Part shown: positions 1 to 7,270 of the stretch, in pieces
Layout: each line of letters opens with the position of its first letter
How positions within the stretch are numbered: the stretch's first letter is position 1
Origin: NORP181 sp047623555
GTDB taxonomy: Bacteria > Pseudomonadota > Alphaproteobacteria > Rhodobacterales > Rhodobacteraceae
Length of the DNA stretch: 17,468 nt
Assembly: GCA_047623555.1 (NCBI GenBank)
Contig: JBLHMP010000083.1
Span: 1 to 17,468, forward strand
Reading direction: 5' to 3'
Translations under genes and position numbers: made by a program
The notes under the pieces: generated by a model
Database searches by the model: none
Told to the model about the DNA's origin: nothing
What the model saw: only the letters and a program-made list of their open reading frames with translations

Positions 1-1
1 A

Positions 2-451
2 TCAAAGAAAAACGGAACCAATGAGATCAGCAGCCTAAATGAAACCATGATCCACCTTAAGTTGGCTGCAAATTGGTCGAATTACTGGGACCACCTCTAT
101 ATCTTCGTCAGGCACCACCCCTTTCGCGTAGTTCCCCAAGGGCAATCTATTTCGTCCTCTCTTGGAATGGGTTGGGGCCTACTGGATGATACGCCCCTCC
201 CGCCTTTCAAAGTCAGACTGGAGTACGAAGACATTGAAGGCACAGAGTACGGGACTGAAATGACTTTGGATATTAGTGAAATGGAAATGATAGGTGCCGA
301 AGAATCCCTGCCGACCAGAACCGCGAAGTCGTTAGAAGCAATTGCGAAAGGTCTAGCGAACAGTCAAGATGGCTCCAAACCAATCAGAACACTCACTCAA
401 ACTCTGGCTGAGAAACGCCAAGAAAATGCAGAGTGGAGTGGAAAATCATGA
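2..451 (+). CDS. Hypothetical protein, C-terminal part (gene cut by the window's left edge)
   Basis: The reading frame is open from base 2 to the stop at 449-451, so the gene probably begins outside the window; the ATG at 47 is an internal Met or a weak alternative start with no clear Shine-Dalgarno before it. The visible product is soluble, with no membrane segment or signal peptide. It contains a stretch resembling a beta-sandwich strand pattern (KVRLEYEDIEGTEYGTEMTL) followed by KSLEAIAKGL and a charged tail. I have a general impression of this pattern, a 'Y-D-G-Y' strand followed by an 'L..IAK.L' helix, from C-termini of uncharacterised membrane-anchored bacterial proteins, but I cannot name a family. 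Base composition is lower in GC (about 47 % over the lines I counted by hand) than the genes to its right, which could mean a different origin. The stop lies 17 nt before the next gene. Function unknown. Confidence 0.6.
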   Translation, partial: SKKNGTNEISSLNETMIHLKLAANWSNYWDHLYIFVRHHPFRVVPQGQSISSSLGMGWGLLDDTPLPPFKVRLEYEDIEGTEYGTEMTLDISEMEMIGAEESLPTRTAKSLEAIAKGLANSQDGSKPIRTLTQTLAEKRQENAEWSGKS

Positions 452-468
452 CTAAAGAGGAAAAGTAG

Positions 469-1572
469 ATGGGTATTTTCGATTTTCTAACCGGCGAATT
501 CATCGACGTCATTCATTGGGTGGATGACACCCGCGATACCATGGTCTGGCGGTTTGAACGCGAAGGCCACGAGATCAAATATGGCGCTAAACTGACAGTA
601 CGGACCGGTCAGGCGGCGGTTTTCATCCACGAAGGCCAGTTGGCCGATGTGTTCACCCCCGGGCTGTACATGTTGGAAACCAACAACATGCCGATCATGA
701 CAACCCTGAACCACTGGGATCATGGCTTTCAAAGCCCGTTCAAATCGGAAATCTATTACGTCAACACAACGCGGTTCAACAACCTCAAATGGGGTACCAA
801 GAACCCGATCATCTGCCGCGATCCTGAATTTGGCCCGGTGCGCATCCGCGCCTTTGGCACCTATTCGGTTCGGGTCACCGATCCCGCGCGCTTCCTGACT
901 GAAATCGTCGGTACAGACGGCGAGTTCACCATGGACGAGATCAGCTTTCAGGTGCGCAACATCATCGTACAGGAATTCTCGCGCGTTATCGCATCCTCGG
1001 GTATTCCAGTGCTCGACATGGCGGCAAACACTGCCGATCTGGGCAAACTGATCGCCTCAGAAATCTCGCCTACACTAGAAAGCTATGGCCTGACCATCCC
1101 CGAACTTTACATCGAAAACATCTCGCTACCGCCAGCGGTTGAGGCCGCGATGGATAAACGCACCTCGATGGGGCTGGTCGGTGATCTAAACGCCTTTACT
1201 CAATATTCCGCAGCCGAGGCGATGACCACAGCCGCCAGCAATCCCGCAGGCGGAGGCATGGCCGCCGGGATGGGCGCTGGCATGGGCATGGCATTGATGA
1301 ACCAAGGCCCTTGGGGCGCGGCTTCGGCCCGCGCCGCTGCGGCCCCCACTCCGCCACCGCCGCCAGTTGAACATGTCTGGCACGTGGCCGAAAACGGCGC
1401 CACCAAAGGCCCGTTCTCCAAAGCCGCGCTTGGCCGTATGGCCGCCGATGGCACGCTGACTCGCACAACCCACGTGTGGACAGCCGGTCAGGACGGCTGG
1501 AAAATGGCCGAAGACGTGCAGGAACTGGCACAACTCTTTACCATCCTGCCGCCGCCTCCCCCCGGCGCCTAA
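469..1572 (+). CDS. SPFH (band 7-like) domain protein with C-terminal GYF_2-like domain, YdjI/virion-core-protein-like
   Basis: The 367-residue product has an SPFH-type domain at about residues 25-235. It is of the YdjI/'virion core protein' branch: MGIF-DFLTGEFIDVI start, the KLTVRTGQAAVFIHEG strand, then FGTYSVRV and a helical end. A Gly/Met/Ala-rich linker follows (about 258-283, with GGGMAAGMGAGMGM), then a Pro-rich linker (292-300), a GYF_2/DUF4339-like domain at about 303-357 (WHVAENGATKGPFS...LTRTTHVWTAGQDGWK) and a PPPPPGA tail. There is no obvious membrane segment. In Bacillus, the YdjI relative is recruited to the membrane by YdjG/YdjH and in turn recruits PspA; a comparable scaffold role here is inference. 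The start is set by a GAGGAAA ribosome binding site at 456-462. The zinc-ribbon gene starts 43 nt downstream, so the two are probably co-transcribed. Family assignment is firm, function is not. Confidence 0.85.
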   Translation: MGIFDFLTGEFIDVIHWVDDTRDTMVWRFEREGHEIKYGAKLTVRTGQAAVFIHEGQLADVFTPGLYMLETNNMPIMTTLNHWDHGFQSPFKSEIYYVNTTRFNNLKWGTKNPIICRDPEFGPVRIRAFGTYSVRVTDPARFLTEIVGTDGEFTMDEISFQVRNIIVQEFSRVIASSGIPVLDMAANTADLGKLIASEISPTLESYGLTIPELYIENISLPPAVEAAMDKRTSMGLVGDLNAFTQYSAAEAMTTAASNPAGGGMAAGMGAGMGMALMNQGPWGAASARAAAAPTPPPPPVEHVWHVAENGATKGPFSKAALGRMAADGTLTRTTHVWTAGQDGWKMAEDVQELAQLFTILPPPPPGA

Positions 1573-1574
1573 GC

Positions 1575-1612
1575 TTTCCAATTTCCAAAAATATCCCCGC
1601 CGGAGGCAAAAA
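1575..1612 (+). repeat. Dispersed intergenic repeat, half-site copy overlapping a ribosome binding site
   Basis: These 38 bases match 12291-12328 at 36 of 38 positions (differences at 1581 and 1588). The core AATATCCCCGCCGGAGGC is identical in both. Here only one arm is present, so no hairpin forms. The arm's CGGAGG (1601-1606) sits 9 nt before the ATG at 1616 and must act as that gene's Shine-Dalgarno. Confidence 0.8.
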
Positions 1613-1615
1613 CCT

Positions 1616-2716
1616 ATGTCCGACGCCGCCCCACTACAGGAACATCGCTATCCTTGCGATCAATGTGGCTCAGACTATCGCTTTGCCCCCGGCAAAGGCG
1701 CGCTGATCTGTGACCATTGCGGTCACCGCGAAGCCATCAGCGCCGGGCCCTGGGGGCGTGCTACTCTGAAAGAATTGGATTTTGACGCCGCAGTCGCGAG
1801 CAAACTGCCCGATACCGAGATCGAAGAACTGCGCGTTCTCACCTGCCCCAATTGCGCCGCTCAGATCGAATTTAACCCCAACACCCACGCCTCGGAATGC
1901 CCGTTTTGCGCCACCCCGGTTGTCACGGACACAGGCACCCATCGCTATATCAAACCACGCGGAGTTTTGCCCTTTGCACTGGATGAACGCACCGCCCACA
2001 AAGCGATGTCGGACTGGTTGGGCAAATTGTGGTTCGCACCAAACGGGCTCACCGAATATGCCCGCAAAGGGCGCAAAATGCAGGGCATCTATGCCCCCTA
2101 CTGGACCTATGATGCCGACACAAAATCCAGTTACCGCGGTGAACACGGTACGGTCTATTTTGAAACCCGCACCGTCACGCGCGCTGGCAAAACATCTGTA
2201 GAACAGGTGCCAAAGGTCCGCTGGCGCCCCGCTTCGGGACGGGTTGCGCGGTTTTTTGACGATATATTGGTGTTGGCCTCGCGGAGCCTGCCCAAAAAAT
2301 ACACCGACGCGTTGCAGCCTTGGGATCTGTCCGCGCTTGAGCGCTATCAACCGGAATACCTCGCCGGGCTACGGGCCGAAGGCTACACCATTGAACTTGC
2401 CGAGGGCTATACCGAAGCCCGCCAGCATATCGCCAACACAATCGAACGCGACGTGCGCTTTGACATCGGCGGGGATCGTCAGCGGATCCACAATATCGAC
2501 ACTGAAATTTCGGATGTGACGTTCAAACACGTGCTGCTGCCGATCTGGCTGGCCGCCTATAAATACCGCGGCACCACCTATCGCTTTGTCGTCAACGGAC
2601 AATCTGGCCGGGTGCAGGGCGAACGCCCGTGGTCCGTGATCAAGATCACCATTGCGGTGACCCTTGGCCTGCTGGTCGCGGCCGGCTTTGGTTATCTGAT
2701 TGCAATCAACCAATAG
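1616..2716 (+). CDS. Double zinc-ribbon protein with C-terminal membrane anchor (YdjG-like)
   Basis: The 366-residue protein has two rubredoxin-like/TFIIB-type zinc ribbons near the N-terminus: C14-x2-C17 with C32-x2-C35, and C77-x2-C80 with C95-x2-C98. A conserved middle region of about 110-335 (APYWTYD, LVLASRSL, LLPIWLAAYKYRG) is followed by one hydrophobic membrane segment at about 341-363, leaving three residues after it. The bulk should therefore face the cytoplasm. Homologues are often mislabelled 'primosomal protein N'' because of the zinc ribbons; no helicase motif is present. Bacillus YdjG combines zinc ribbon and membrane anchor and partners the SPFH protein YdjI. The adjacent SPFH gene makes the same partnership likely here (inference). 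The CGGAGG before the ATG comes from an intergenic repeat. Function otherwise unknown. Confidence 0.8.
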   Translation: MSDAAPLQEHRYPCDQCGSDYRFAPGKGALICDHCGHREAISAGPWGRATLKELDFDAAVASKLPDTEIEELRVLTCPNCAAQIEFNPNTHASECPFCATPVVTDTGTHRYIKPRGVLPFALDERTAHKAMSDWLGKLWFAPNGLTEYARKGRKMQGIYAPYWTYDADTKSSYRGEHGTVYFETRTVTRAGKTSVEQVPKVRWRPASGRVARFFDDILVLASRSLPKKYTDALQPWDLSALERYQPEYLAGLRAEGYTIELAEGYTEARQHIANTIERDVRFDIGGDRQRIHNIDTEISDVTFKHVLLPIWLAAYKYRGTTYRFVVNGQSGRVQGERPWSVIKITIAVTLGLLVAAGFGYLIAINQ

Positions 2717-2791
2717 CGCCATTTCCACCCTTGCGAATTGCCCCGTCCAGCACCATCCTGACCAGCACAACACAGCAAGGAAACGACACTT

Positions 2792-3472
2792 ATGACCACA
2801 ACTGCAACCGATCTGGACGCGCTTTTTACGGCTCGATATTCCTGCCGCGCCTTTCGCCCTGATCCGGTGCCCAAAGACGTCATCGAACAAATTGTTTCGA
2901 TCGCCCGCCGTGTGCCATCCTGGTGCAACGCCCAGCCTTGGCAGATGAACATCACCAGCAGCGCCGAAACCGACCGCTTTCGTTCCGCCCTGCAAACCGA
3001 AGTTGCCACCAACAGTCCGGCCCCCGATCTGGATTTCCCAACTGGTTATTCCGGTATCTACAAAGACCGCCGCCGCACTTGCGGGTGGCAATTATACGAG
3101 GCGGTTGGCGTCCAAAAAGGCGACCGCACCGCATCCGCCGCACAGATGATGCAAAATTTCGCGTTGTTTGGCGCACCGCACGCGGCGATTGTTACCAGCC
3201 CTGCCGAACTTGGCCCATACGGGGCTATGGATTCAGGCGGCTTTGTCACCGGTTTTACCCTCGCAGCACAGGCCCTCGGCGTGGCCAGCATCGCGCAGGC
3301 CGCCGTGGCCAGTTACGCGCCGTTCCTGCACCGGTATTTTGACATTCCAGAAGATCGGTTGATCCTCTGTGCAGTGTCGTTTGGCTATGCTGACCCGGAT
3401 CACCCAGCCAACACATTTCGCACAGAACGCGCCACGCCAGACGATATTATCACTTGGCATAACGAGGACTGA
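2792..3472 (+). CDS. Nitroreductase family FMN-dependent oxidoreductase
   Basis: The 226-residue protein fits the NAD(P)H/FMN nitroreductase family in length and layout. The FMN-phosphate-binding N-terminus is ARYSCRAFRP (residues 14-23), PSWCNAQPW (42-50) is the usual 'PSxxNxQPW' segment, and the C-terminal FGYADPDHPANTFRTER (198-213) is the closing FMN-contact strand. Such enzymes act as soluble homodimers reducing nitro compounds, quinones or other electrophiles; the substrate cannot be read here. An AAGGAA ribosome binding site (2776-2781) precedes the ATG. The gap from the zinc-ribbon gene is 75 nt, with no terminator that I can see. The next gene starts 1 nt after its stop, so it leads a tight nitroreductase-dtd-glycerate kinase run. 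Relatedness in function among these three is not evident. Confidence 0.88.
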   Translation: MTTTATDLDALFTARYSCRAFRPDPVPKDVIEQIVSIARRVPSWCNAQPWQMNITSSAETDRFRSALQTEVATNSPAPDLDFPTGYSGIYKDRRRTCGWQLYEAVGVQKGDRTASAAQMMQNFALFGAPHAAIVTSPAELGPYGAMDSGGFVTGFTLAAQALGVASIAQAAVASYAPFLHRYFDIPEDRLILCAVSFGYADPDHPANTFRTERATPDDIITWHNED

Positions 3473-3473
3473 T

Positions 3474-3911
3474 ATGCGCGCCCTGATCCAACGTGTCACA
3501 ACCGCGAGCGTAACCGTAAACGATGAGGTTATTGGGAAGATTGATCAGGGCCTGCTGATCCTGATCTGCGCAATGTCCGGCGACAGCGATCAACAGGCGG
3601 ACAAATTGGCCGCCAAAATCGCCAAGCTGCGCATTTTTGCCGAGCCGGCAGGTAAAATGAACCTGTCTGTGCGCGATATCGGCGGTTCGGCCCTGGTCGT
3701 TAGCCAATTCACGCTGGCCGCGGACACCTCGCGTGGCAACCGGCCCGGATTTTCCGCTGCCGCCCCACCCGATGAGGGCGCGCGGCTTTACGACTATTTT
3801 ATCGCGCAATTAACCGCGCAGGGCCTGCCGGTGCAAACCGGTCGCTTTGGCGCTGATATGGCCGTGGCTTTGACCAATGACGGACCGGTCACAATCTGGA
3901 TTGAGAGCTGA
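3474..3911 (+). CDS. dtd: D-aminoacyl-tRNA deacylase
   Basis: The product is 145 residues, the usual length for DTD, and starts with the family's MRALIQRV. The two signature motifs are intact: SQFT at 77-80 (the Ser-Gln-x-Thr motif) and the Gly-cisPro motif in TNDGPVT (G137-P138). The enzyme is a cytoplasmic homodimer that hydrolyses D-amino acids, and glycine mischarged on tRNA-Ala, from tRNA. The ATG at 3474 is chosen over an in-frame upstream start at 3369 because the latter lies inside the nitroreductase gene, while 3474 follows a GAGG (3464-3467) and gives the correct N-terminus. It lies 1 nt after the nitroreductase stop and 2 nt before the kinase start, implying translational coupling. 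Confidence 0.96.
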   Translation: MRALIQRVTTASVTVNDEVIGKIDQGLLILICAMSGDSDQQADKLAAKIAKLRIFAEPAGKMNLSVRDIGGSALVVSQFTLAADTSRGNRPGFSAAAPPDEGARLYDYFIAQLTAQGLPVQTGRFGADMAVALTNDGPVTIWIES

Positions 3912-3913
3912 AA

Positions 3914-5086
3914 ATGTCCCAAACCTCGGCAGAAATCGTGACCCGGATTTGGACCACCGGAGTTGATGCGGTTGGCGGATACAGCGCCACTCTGACAGCC
4001 CTTGAGCAAAACAGTCTGCGCCCCGATCAAATCATCGCCGTGGGCAAAGCCGCAGGTGCGATGGCCCGCGCGGCATTGCATCATTTTGGGGCGGTTCCGA
4101 CACTGGTGGTCACCAAGGATGGCCATGGCGGCGGCCTCCCAAAGACTGCGCGTCTGATTGAATCCGCACACCCGGTGCCCGATCAACGCAGCCTGATCGC
4201 GGGTCAGGCTTTGCGCGAAACGATCTCCGGCATGGCGCCGGGGTCAACACTGTTGATGCTGGTGTCGGGCGGCGCGTCGGCATTGGCCGAAGATCCGGTG
4301 GCGGGTTATACGCTGAACGATTTGATTGCATTGAACCAGCGCCTGTTGGCCGCCGGGCTGGATATTGGTGCGATGAACGTAGAACGGCGCAAATTCTCGC
4401 GGATCAAAGGCGGCGGATTGTTGGGCGGCTTTGGCGGTAAATCGGTTCAGGTTCTGGCGATTTCAGACGTTCCTGGCGATGATCTGGCCGTCATTGGCTC
4501 GGGCATTGGCTCGGGCATTGGCTCGGGCATTGGCTCGGGCATTGGCTCGGGCATTGGCTCGGGCATTGGCGACGCCCAGGAGAGCCATGCATTCACCTTT
4601 GACGCCAGAATCGTCGCCAGCAATGCCCATGCGCGTGCGGCCTCAGGCACCGCTGCGAAAACGGCGGGGCTGAGTGTTCTGGCAAACGAAGAAATGTTGC
4701 ATGATGACCTTGAGACGCTGGCCGCAACATTGGGCCCGCGCCTGCGCGACATGGCCCCAGGGGTGATGATATTTGGCGGCGAGCCGACGGTTGTGCTGCC
4801 GCCAAACCCCGGACAAGGCGGGCGAAATCAGGCGCTTGCGCTGTCATTGGCGCGCGAGATTGCCGGGACCCAGGGGTTGACCATTCTTGTTGGCGGCACA
4901 GATGGTAGCGACGGGCCAACAGATGCGGCAGGCGCGATAGTGGATGGCACGGTTTGGGGCCACGGCGCAGCCGAGGCATTGAAACGCGCCGACAGTGGCC
5001 GCTATTTGGATGCCAAAGGTGCAGTGTTGCGCACCGGACCAACCGGAACAAACGTAATGGACCTAATGGTTGCATTGCGCGATTGA
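3914..5086 (+). CDS. Glycerate 2-kinase / hydroxypyruvate reductase family protein (TtuD/MOFRL family) with internal (IGSG)6 repeat
   Basis: The 390-residue product matches the MOFRL/GckA-type glycerate kinase family (often annotated hydroxypyruvate reductase TtuD), which phosphorylates D-glycerate to 2-phosphoglycerate with ATP. Visible motifs are VGKAAGAM (43-50), LVSGGASAL (116-124), SRIKGGGL (162-169), SDVPGDDLAVIGSG (184-197), FGGEPTVV (287-294), GGRNQALALS (302-311), GGTDGSDGPTDAAGA (327-341) and TGPTGTNVMDL (374-384). All the conserved blocks are there, so it is probably active. At 194-219 the IGSG loop that follows the VPGDD motif is expanded to six perfect IGSG units plus IG, encoded by an exact 12-bp tandem repeat. 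Family members usually have one copy followed by 'P' or 'IG'. The gene lies 2 nt after dtd. In the cell it would feed glyoxylate/serine or tartrate carbon into glycolysis (family knowledge); which of these applies is not shown. Confidence 0.88.
   Translation: MSQTSAEIVTRIWTTGVDAVGGYSATLTALEQNSLRPDQIIAVGKAAGAMARAALHHFGAVPTLVVTKDGHGGGLPKTARLIESAHPVPDQRSLIAGQALRETISGMAPGSTLLMLVSGGASALAEDPVAGYTLNDLIALNQRLLAAGLDIGAMNVERRKFSRIKGGGLLGGFGGKSVQVLAISDVPGDDLAVIGSGIGSGIGSGIGSGIGSGIGSGIGDAQESHAFTFDARIVASNAHARAASGTAAKTAGLSVLANEEMLHDDLETLAATLGPRLRDMAPGVMIFGGEPTVVLPPNPGQGGRNQALALSLAREIAGTQGLTILVGGTDGSDGPTDAAGAIVDGTVWGHGAAEALKRADSGRYLDAKGAVLRTGPTGTNVMDLMVALRD
4493..4570 (+). repeat. In-frame 12-bp tandem repeat, 6.5 copies (codes for IGSG units)
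   Basis: Six exact copies of ATTGGCTCGGGC (4493-4564) are followed by a half copy ATTGGC (4565-4570). There is no mismatch between copies, pointing to recent slippage expansion. Because the unit is four codons, copy-number change keeps the kinase frame. The repeat lies in the loop just after the conserved VPGDD motif. Confidence 0.97.
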
Positions 5087-5118
5087 CACAAGCTCAAGGC
5101 GTGTAGAACAATCAGCTC

Positions 5119-7131
5119 ATGAACAAAGCAACAAACACCCTGCGCGACATTGAAGAACTGCCCGATATGGGCATCACCCTCTCTGATGGCTGCCGCCTGT
5201 CCGCCCGTGTCTGGCGACCGGTGGATGCCGGGAGCGACCCGGTACCGGTTATTCTGGAATACCTACCCTACCGCAAACGCGACGGCACCTGTGGCCGTGA
5301 TGCGCTGACCCATCCGTGGTTCGCCCGGCGCGGCTATGCCTGTGTGCGGGTTGATATTCGCGGCAATGGCGACAGTCAGGGGCTGATGGAAGACGAATAT
5401 TCGGCGCAAGAACTGAACGATGGGGTCGAGGTGGTTAACTGGCTCGCGGCGCAGGACTGGTGCAGCGGTACGGTTGGTATGATGGGCATCAGCTGGGGCG
5501 GATTCAACTCATTACAGATCGCAGCGATGCAACCAGATGCGTTAAAGGCGATCATCACACTGTGTTCTACCGTCGATCGCTATGCCGATGACATTCACTA
5601 TAAAGGTGGCTGTTTGCTGAACGAAAATCTGGGTTGGGGTGCGACGATGTGGTCGTATTCGTCGCGCGCGCCTGACCCGGAACTGGTAGGTGACGGATGG
5701 CGTGACATCTGGCTAGAGCGGCTGGAGGCAGAGCCGTTTCTGCCCGCCGTCTGGCTGCAGCATCAACGGCGCGATGAATATTGGCAACATGGATCGGTCT
5801 GCGAAGATTTCGGCGCCATCAAAGCGGCGGTTTTGGCGATTGGTGGCTGGGGCGACGGTTATAAAAACGCGGTGCCGCAGCTGGTGGAAAAACTGAGCGG
5901 CCCGTCCAAGGGCATTATCGGGCCATGGGTGCATAAATACCCACATATCGCCATTCCCGAACCGCGGATCGGGTTCCTGCAAGAAGCGTTGCGCTGGTGG
6001 GATCACTGGCTAAAGGGGCTCCCCACCGGTGTTGATCTTGACCCGGATTACCGCGCCTATCTGATGGACGGGGCACGACCACAAACATGGTATACAGAAC
6101 GCCCAGGCCGGTGGATTGCCGAAAAACACGGGGCCACGGTACATATTCCGCTGCAAACGCTGCATCTGACGGATCAGGGGCTGGGGCAGACGGACGCACC
6201 GCTGACGGCCTCGGTACGGTCGCCGCATCATTGCGGTATGGCGTCGGGGGAATATTGCGCGATCTGGCTGGGGCCGGAATTGCCCGGCGATCAGCGTGGC
6301 GACGATGCGTTGTCACTGTGTTTTGACACCGAACCGGTTGAGCAGGATATGGACATTGTCGGCGCTCCGCGTCTGCGCGTGACCCTGCAGGCAGACAAAC
6401 CACAGGCGCAAATCGCTGTGCGGCTGAACCATGTGCACCCGGATGGGGCCTCAACGCGGATCACCTATGGGGTGCTGAACCTGACCCATCGCGAGGGCTC
6501 GGCCAATCCGCAACCGCTGGTGCCGGGGCAGAGTTATGACATCGTGCTGAATCTGGATCACATTGCCTATCGCCTGCCCAAAGGCCACAAATTGCGGGTG
6601 GCGGTTTCGTCAGCGTATTGGCCGTTGATCTGGCCCTCGCCTGACACTGCAGAGCTGAAATTGTCTGACGGCGCGCTGGATTTGCCGGTGCGCAGCAGCA
6701 GCCAAATCGACGAATGGTCGTTTCCGCCGGTGGATGCAGATGTCCCTTGGCAGACCAAAACCCTGCGGGAGGCTAGCAATTCGCGACGCGTCGAAACCGA
6801 CCTGAATACGGGTCAGGTTCACCTGATTATCGAGGATGATTTTGGTAAGGTCGAAGACCTGGATCACGGCCTTATCGGCGGCTCTGTCGCCCGAGAGCGG
6901 TGGACGATTCACCCGGATGATCCGCTTTCTGCACGCGGAACCTGTGAATGGATCGATGAAATGGGCCGGAACGTAGATGGAGGCGATTGGAATCTCAGCA
7001 CAAAAACGACATGCGAGATGTGGTCCGATTCCACCCATTTTCATCTGACCGCCCGGCTAGAAGCTTATGAAAACGGCATTATGCTTTATAAACGCGACGT
7101 AACAGAACGAATTCAAAGAGATAACATTTGA
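5119..7131 (+). CDS. CocE/NonD family (peptidase S15-like) alpha/beta hydrolase
   Basis: The 670-residue protein has the layout of the CocE/X-Pro dipeptidyl-peptidase (S15) family. The N-terminal strand LSDGCRLSARVWRP is followed by VILEYLPYRKRDGT. The nucleophile elbow is GISWGG with Ser125 (123-128). The probable acid is Asp246 in GGWGDGY and the probable base His272 in GPWVHKYPH. A C-terminal jelly-roll domain covers roughly 350-560 (DMDIVGAPRLRVTL, PHHCGMASGEY, LPKGHKLRVAVSSAYWP). The Ser/Asp/His order and spacing follow cocaine esterase CocE. Relatives hydrolyse X-Pro peptides, acyl amides or esters. There is no signal peptide, so it is cytoplasmic. I see no good Shine-Dalgarno before the ATG, but the N-terminus fits relatives. 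It sits 32 nt after the kinase and immediately before the peptide-type importer, suggesting it processes what the importer brings in (inference). Confidence 0.88.
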   Translation: MNKATNTLRDIEELPDMGITLSDGCRLSARVWRPVDAGSDPVPVILEYLPYRKRDGTCGRDALTHPWFARRGYACVRVDIRGNGDSQGLMEDEYSAQELNDGVEVVNWLAAQDWCSGTVGMMGISWGGFNSLQIAAMQPDALKAIITLCSTVDRYADDIHYKGGCLLNENLGWGATMWSYSSRAPDPELVGDGWRDIWLERLEAEPFLPAVWLQHQRRDEYWQHGSVCEDFGAIKAAVLAIGGWGDGYKNAVPQLVEKLSGPSKGIIGPWVHKYPHIAIPEPRIGFLQEALRWWDHWLKGLPTGVDLDPDYRAYLMDGARPQTWYTERPGRWIAEKHGATVHIPLQTLHLTDQGLGQTDAPLTASVRSPHHCGMASGEYCAIWLGPELPGDQRGDDALSLCFDTEPVEQDMDIVGAPRLRVTLQADKPQAQIAVRLNHVHPDGASTRITYGVLNLTHREGSANPQPLVPGQSYDIVLNLDHIAYRLPKGHKLRVAVSSAYWPLIWPSPDTAELKLSDGALDLPVRSSSQIDEWSFPPVDADVPWQTKTLREASNSRRVETDLNTGQVHLIIEDDFGKVEDLDHGLIGGSVARERWTIHPDDPLSARGTCEWIDEMGRNVDGGDWNLSTKTTCEMWSDSTHFHLTARLEAYENGIMLYKRDVTERIQRDNI

Positions 7132-7191
7132 CCGCAATAACCAAATTTCAGGTCGACCCACGTCGCAAAAGGGACAATATAGCTTGCCCCA

Positions 7192-7213
7192 CGCCCCAAA
7201 ATGGGCGAGTTTT
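7192..7213 (+). terminator. Possible weak intrinsic terminator between hydrolase and importer genes
   Basis: CGCCC (7192-7196) and GGGCG (7203-7207) form a 5-bp stem with a 6-nt loop, followed closely by TTTT (7210-7213). It lies 60 nt after the hydrolase stop inside a 139-nt gap. The stem is short, so it may only attenuate. I see no convincing promoter between it and the binding-protein start. Confidence 0.3.
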
Positions 7214-7270
7214 ACTCATCACACATTAAATCTGCGCACGAGATGCAGCGAAATAATCAGGGAGACGTTT

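Noticed and set aside
448..468. Six-codon open frame ATG-ACT-AAA-GAG-GAA-AAG overlapping the first gene's stop
   Set aside because: It is too short to judge, and its bases form the ribosome binding site of the SPFH gene. An upstream leader peptide cannot be excluded but nothing supports it.
1616..2716. Primosomal protein N' (PriA helicase), a label often given to this family
   Set aside because: No Walker or helicase motifs are present; only the zinc ribbons are shared, and a C-terminal membrane anchor does not fit PriA.
1670..3091. Long - strand open frames opposite the zinc-ribbon and nitroreductase genes (226 and 240 codons)
   Set aside because: They overlap well-supported + strand genes, show no family motif and lack start signals; they reflect few stop codons in GC-rich DNA.
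4493..4570. Possible CRISPR-like array
   Set aside because: The 12-bp units are directly adjacent with no spacers and lie in frame in a conserved enzyme gene.
4431..4752. Open frames coding for ALAR and PMPE repeats on both strands
   Set aside because: They are alternative-frame readings of the 12-bp repeat inside the glycerate kinase gene, which has intact family motifs on both sides in its own frame.
7184..7270. TTG start extending the binding protein by 29 residues
   Set aside because: The extension would bury the Tat signal behind a 47-residue n-region and has no Shine-Dalgarno, whereas the ATG at 7271 has GGGAGA in place.
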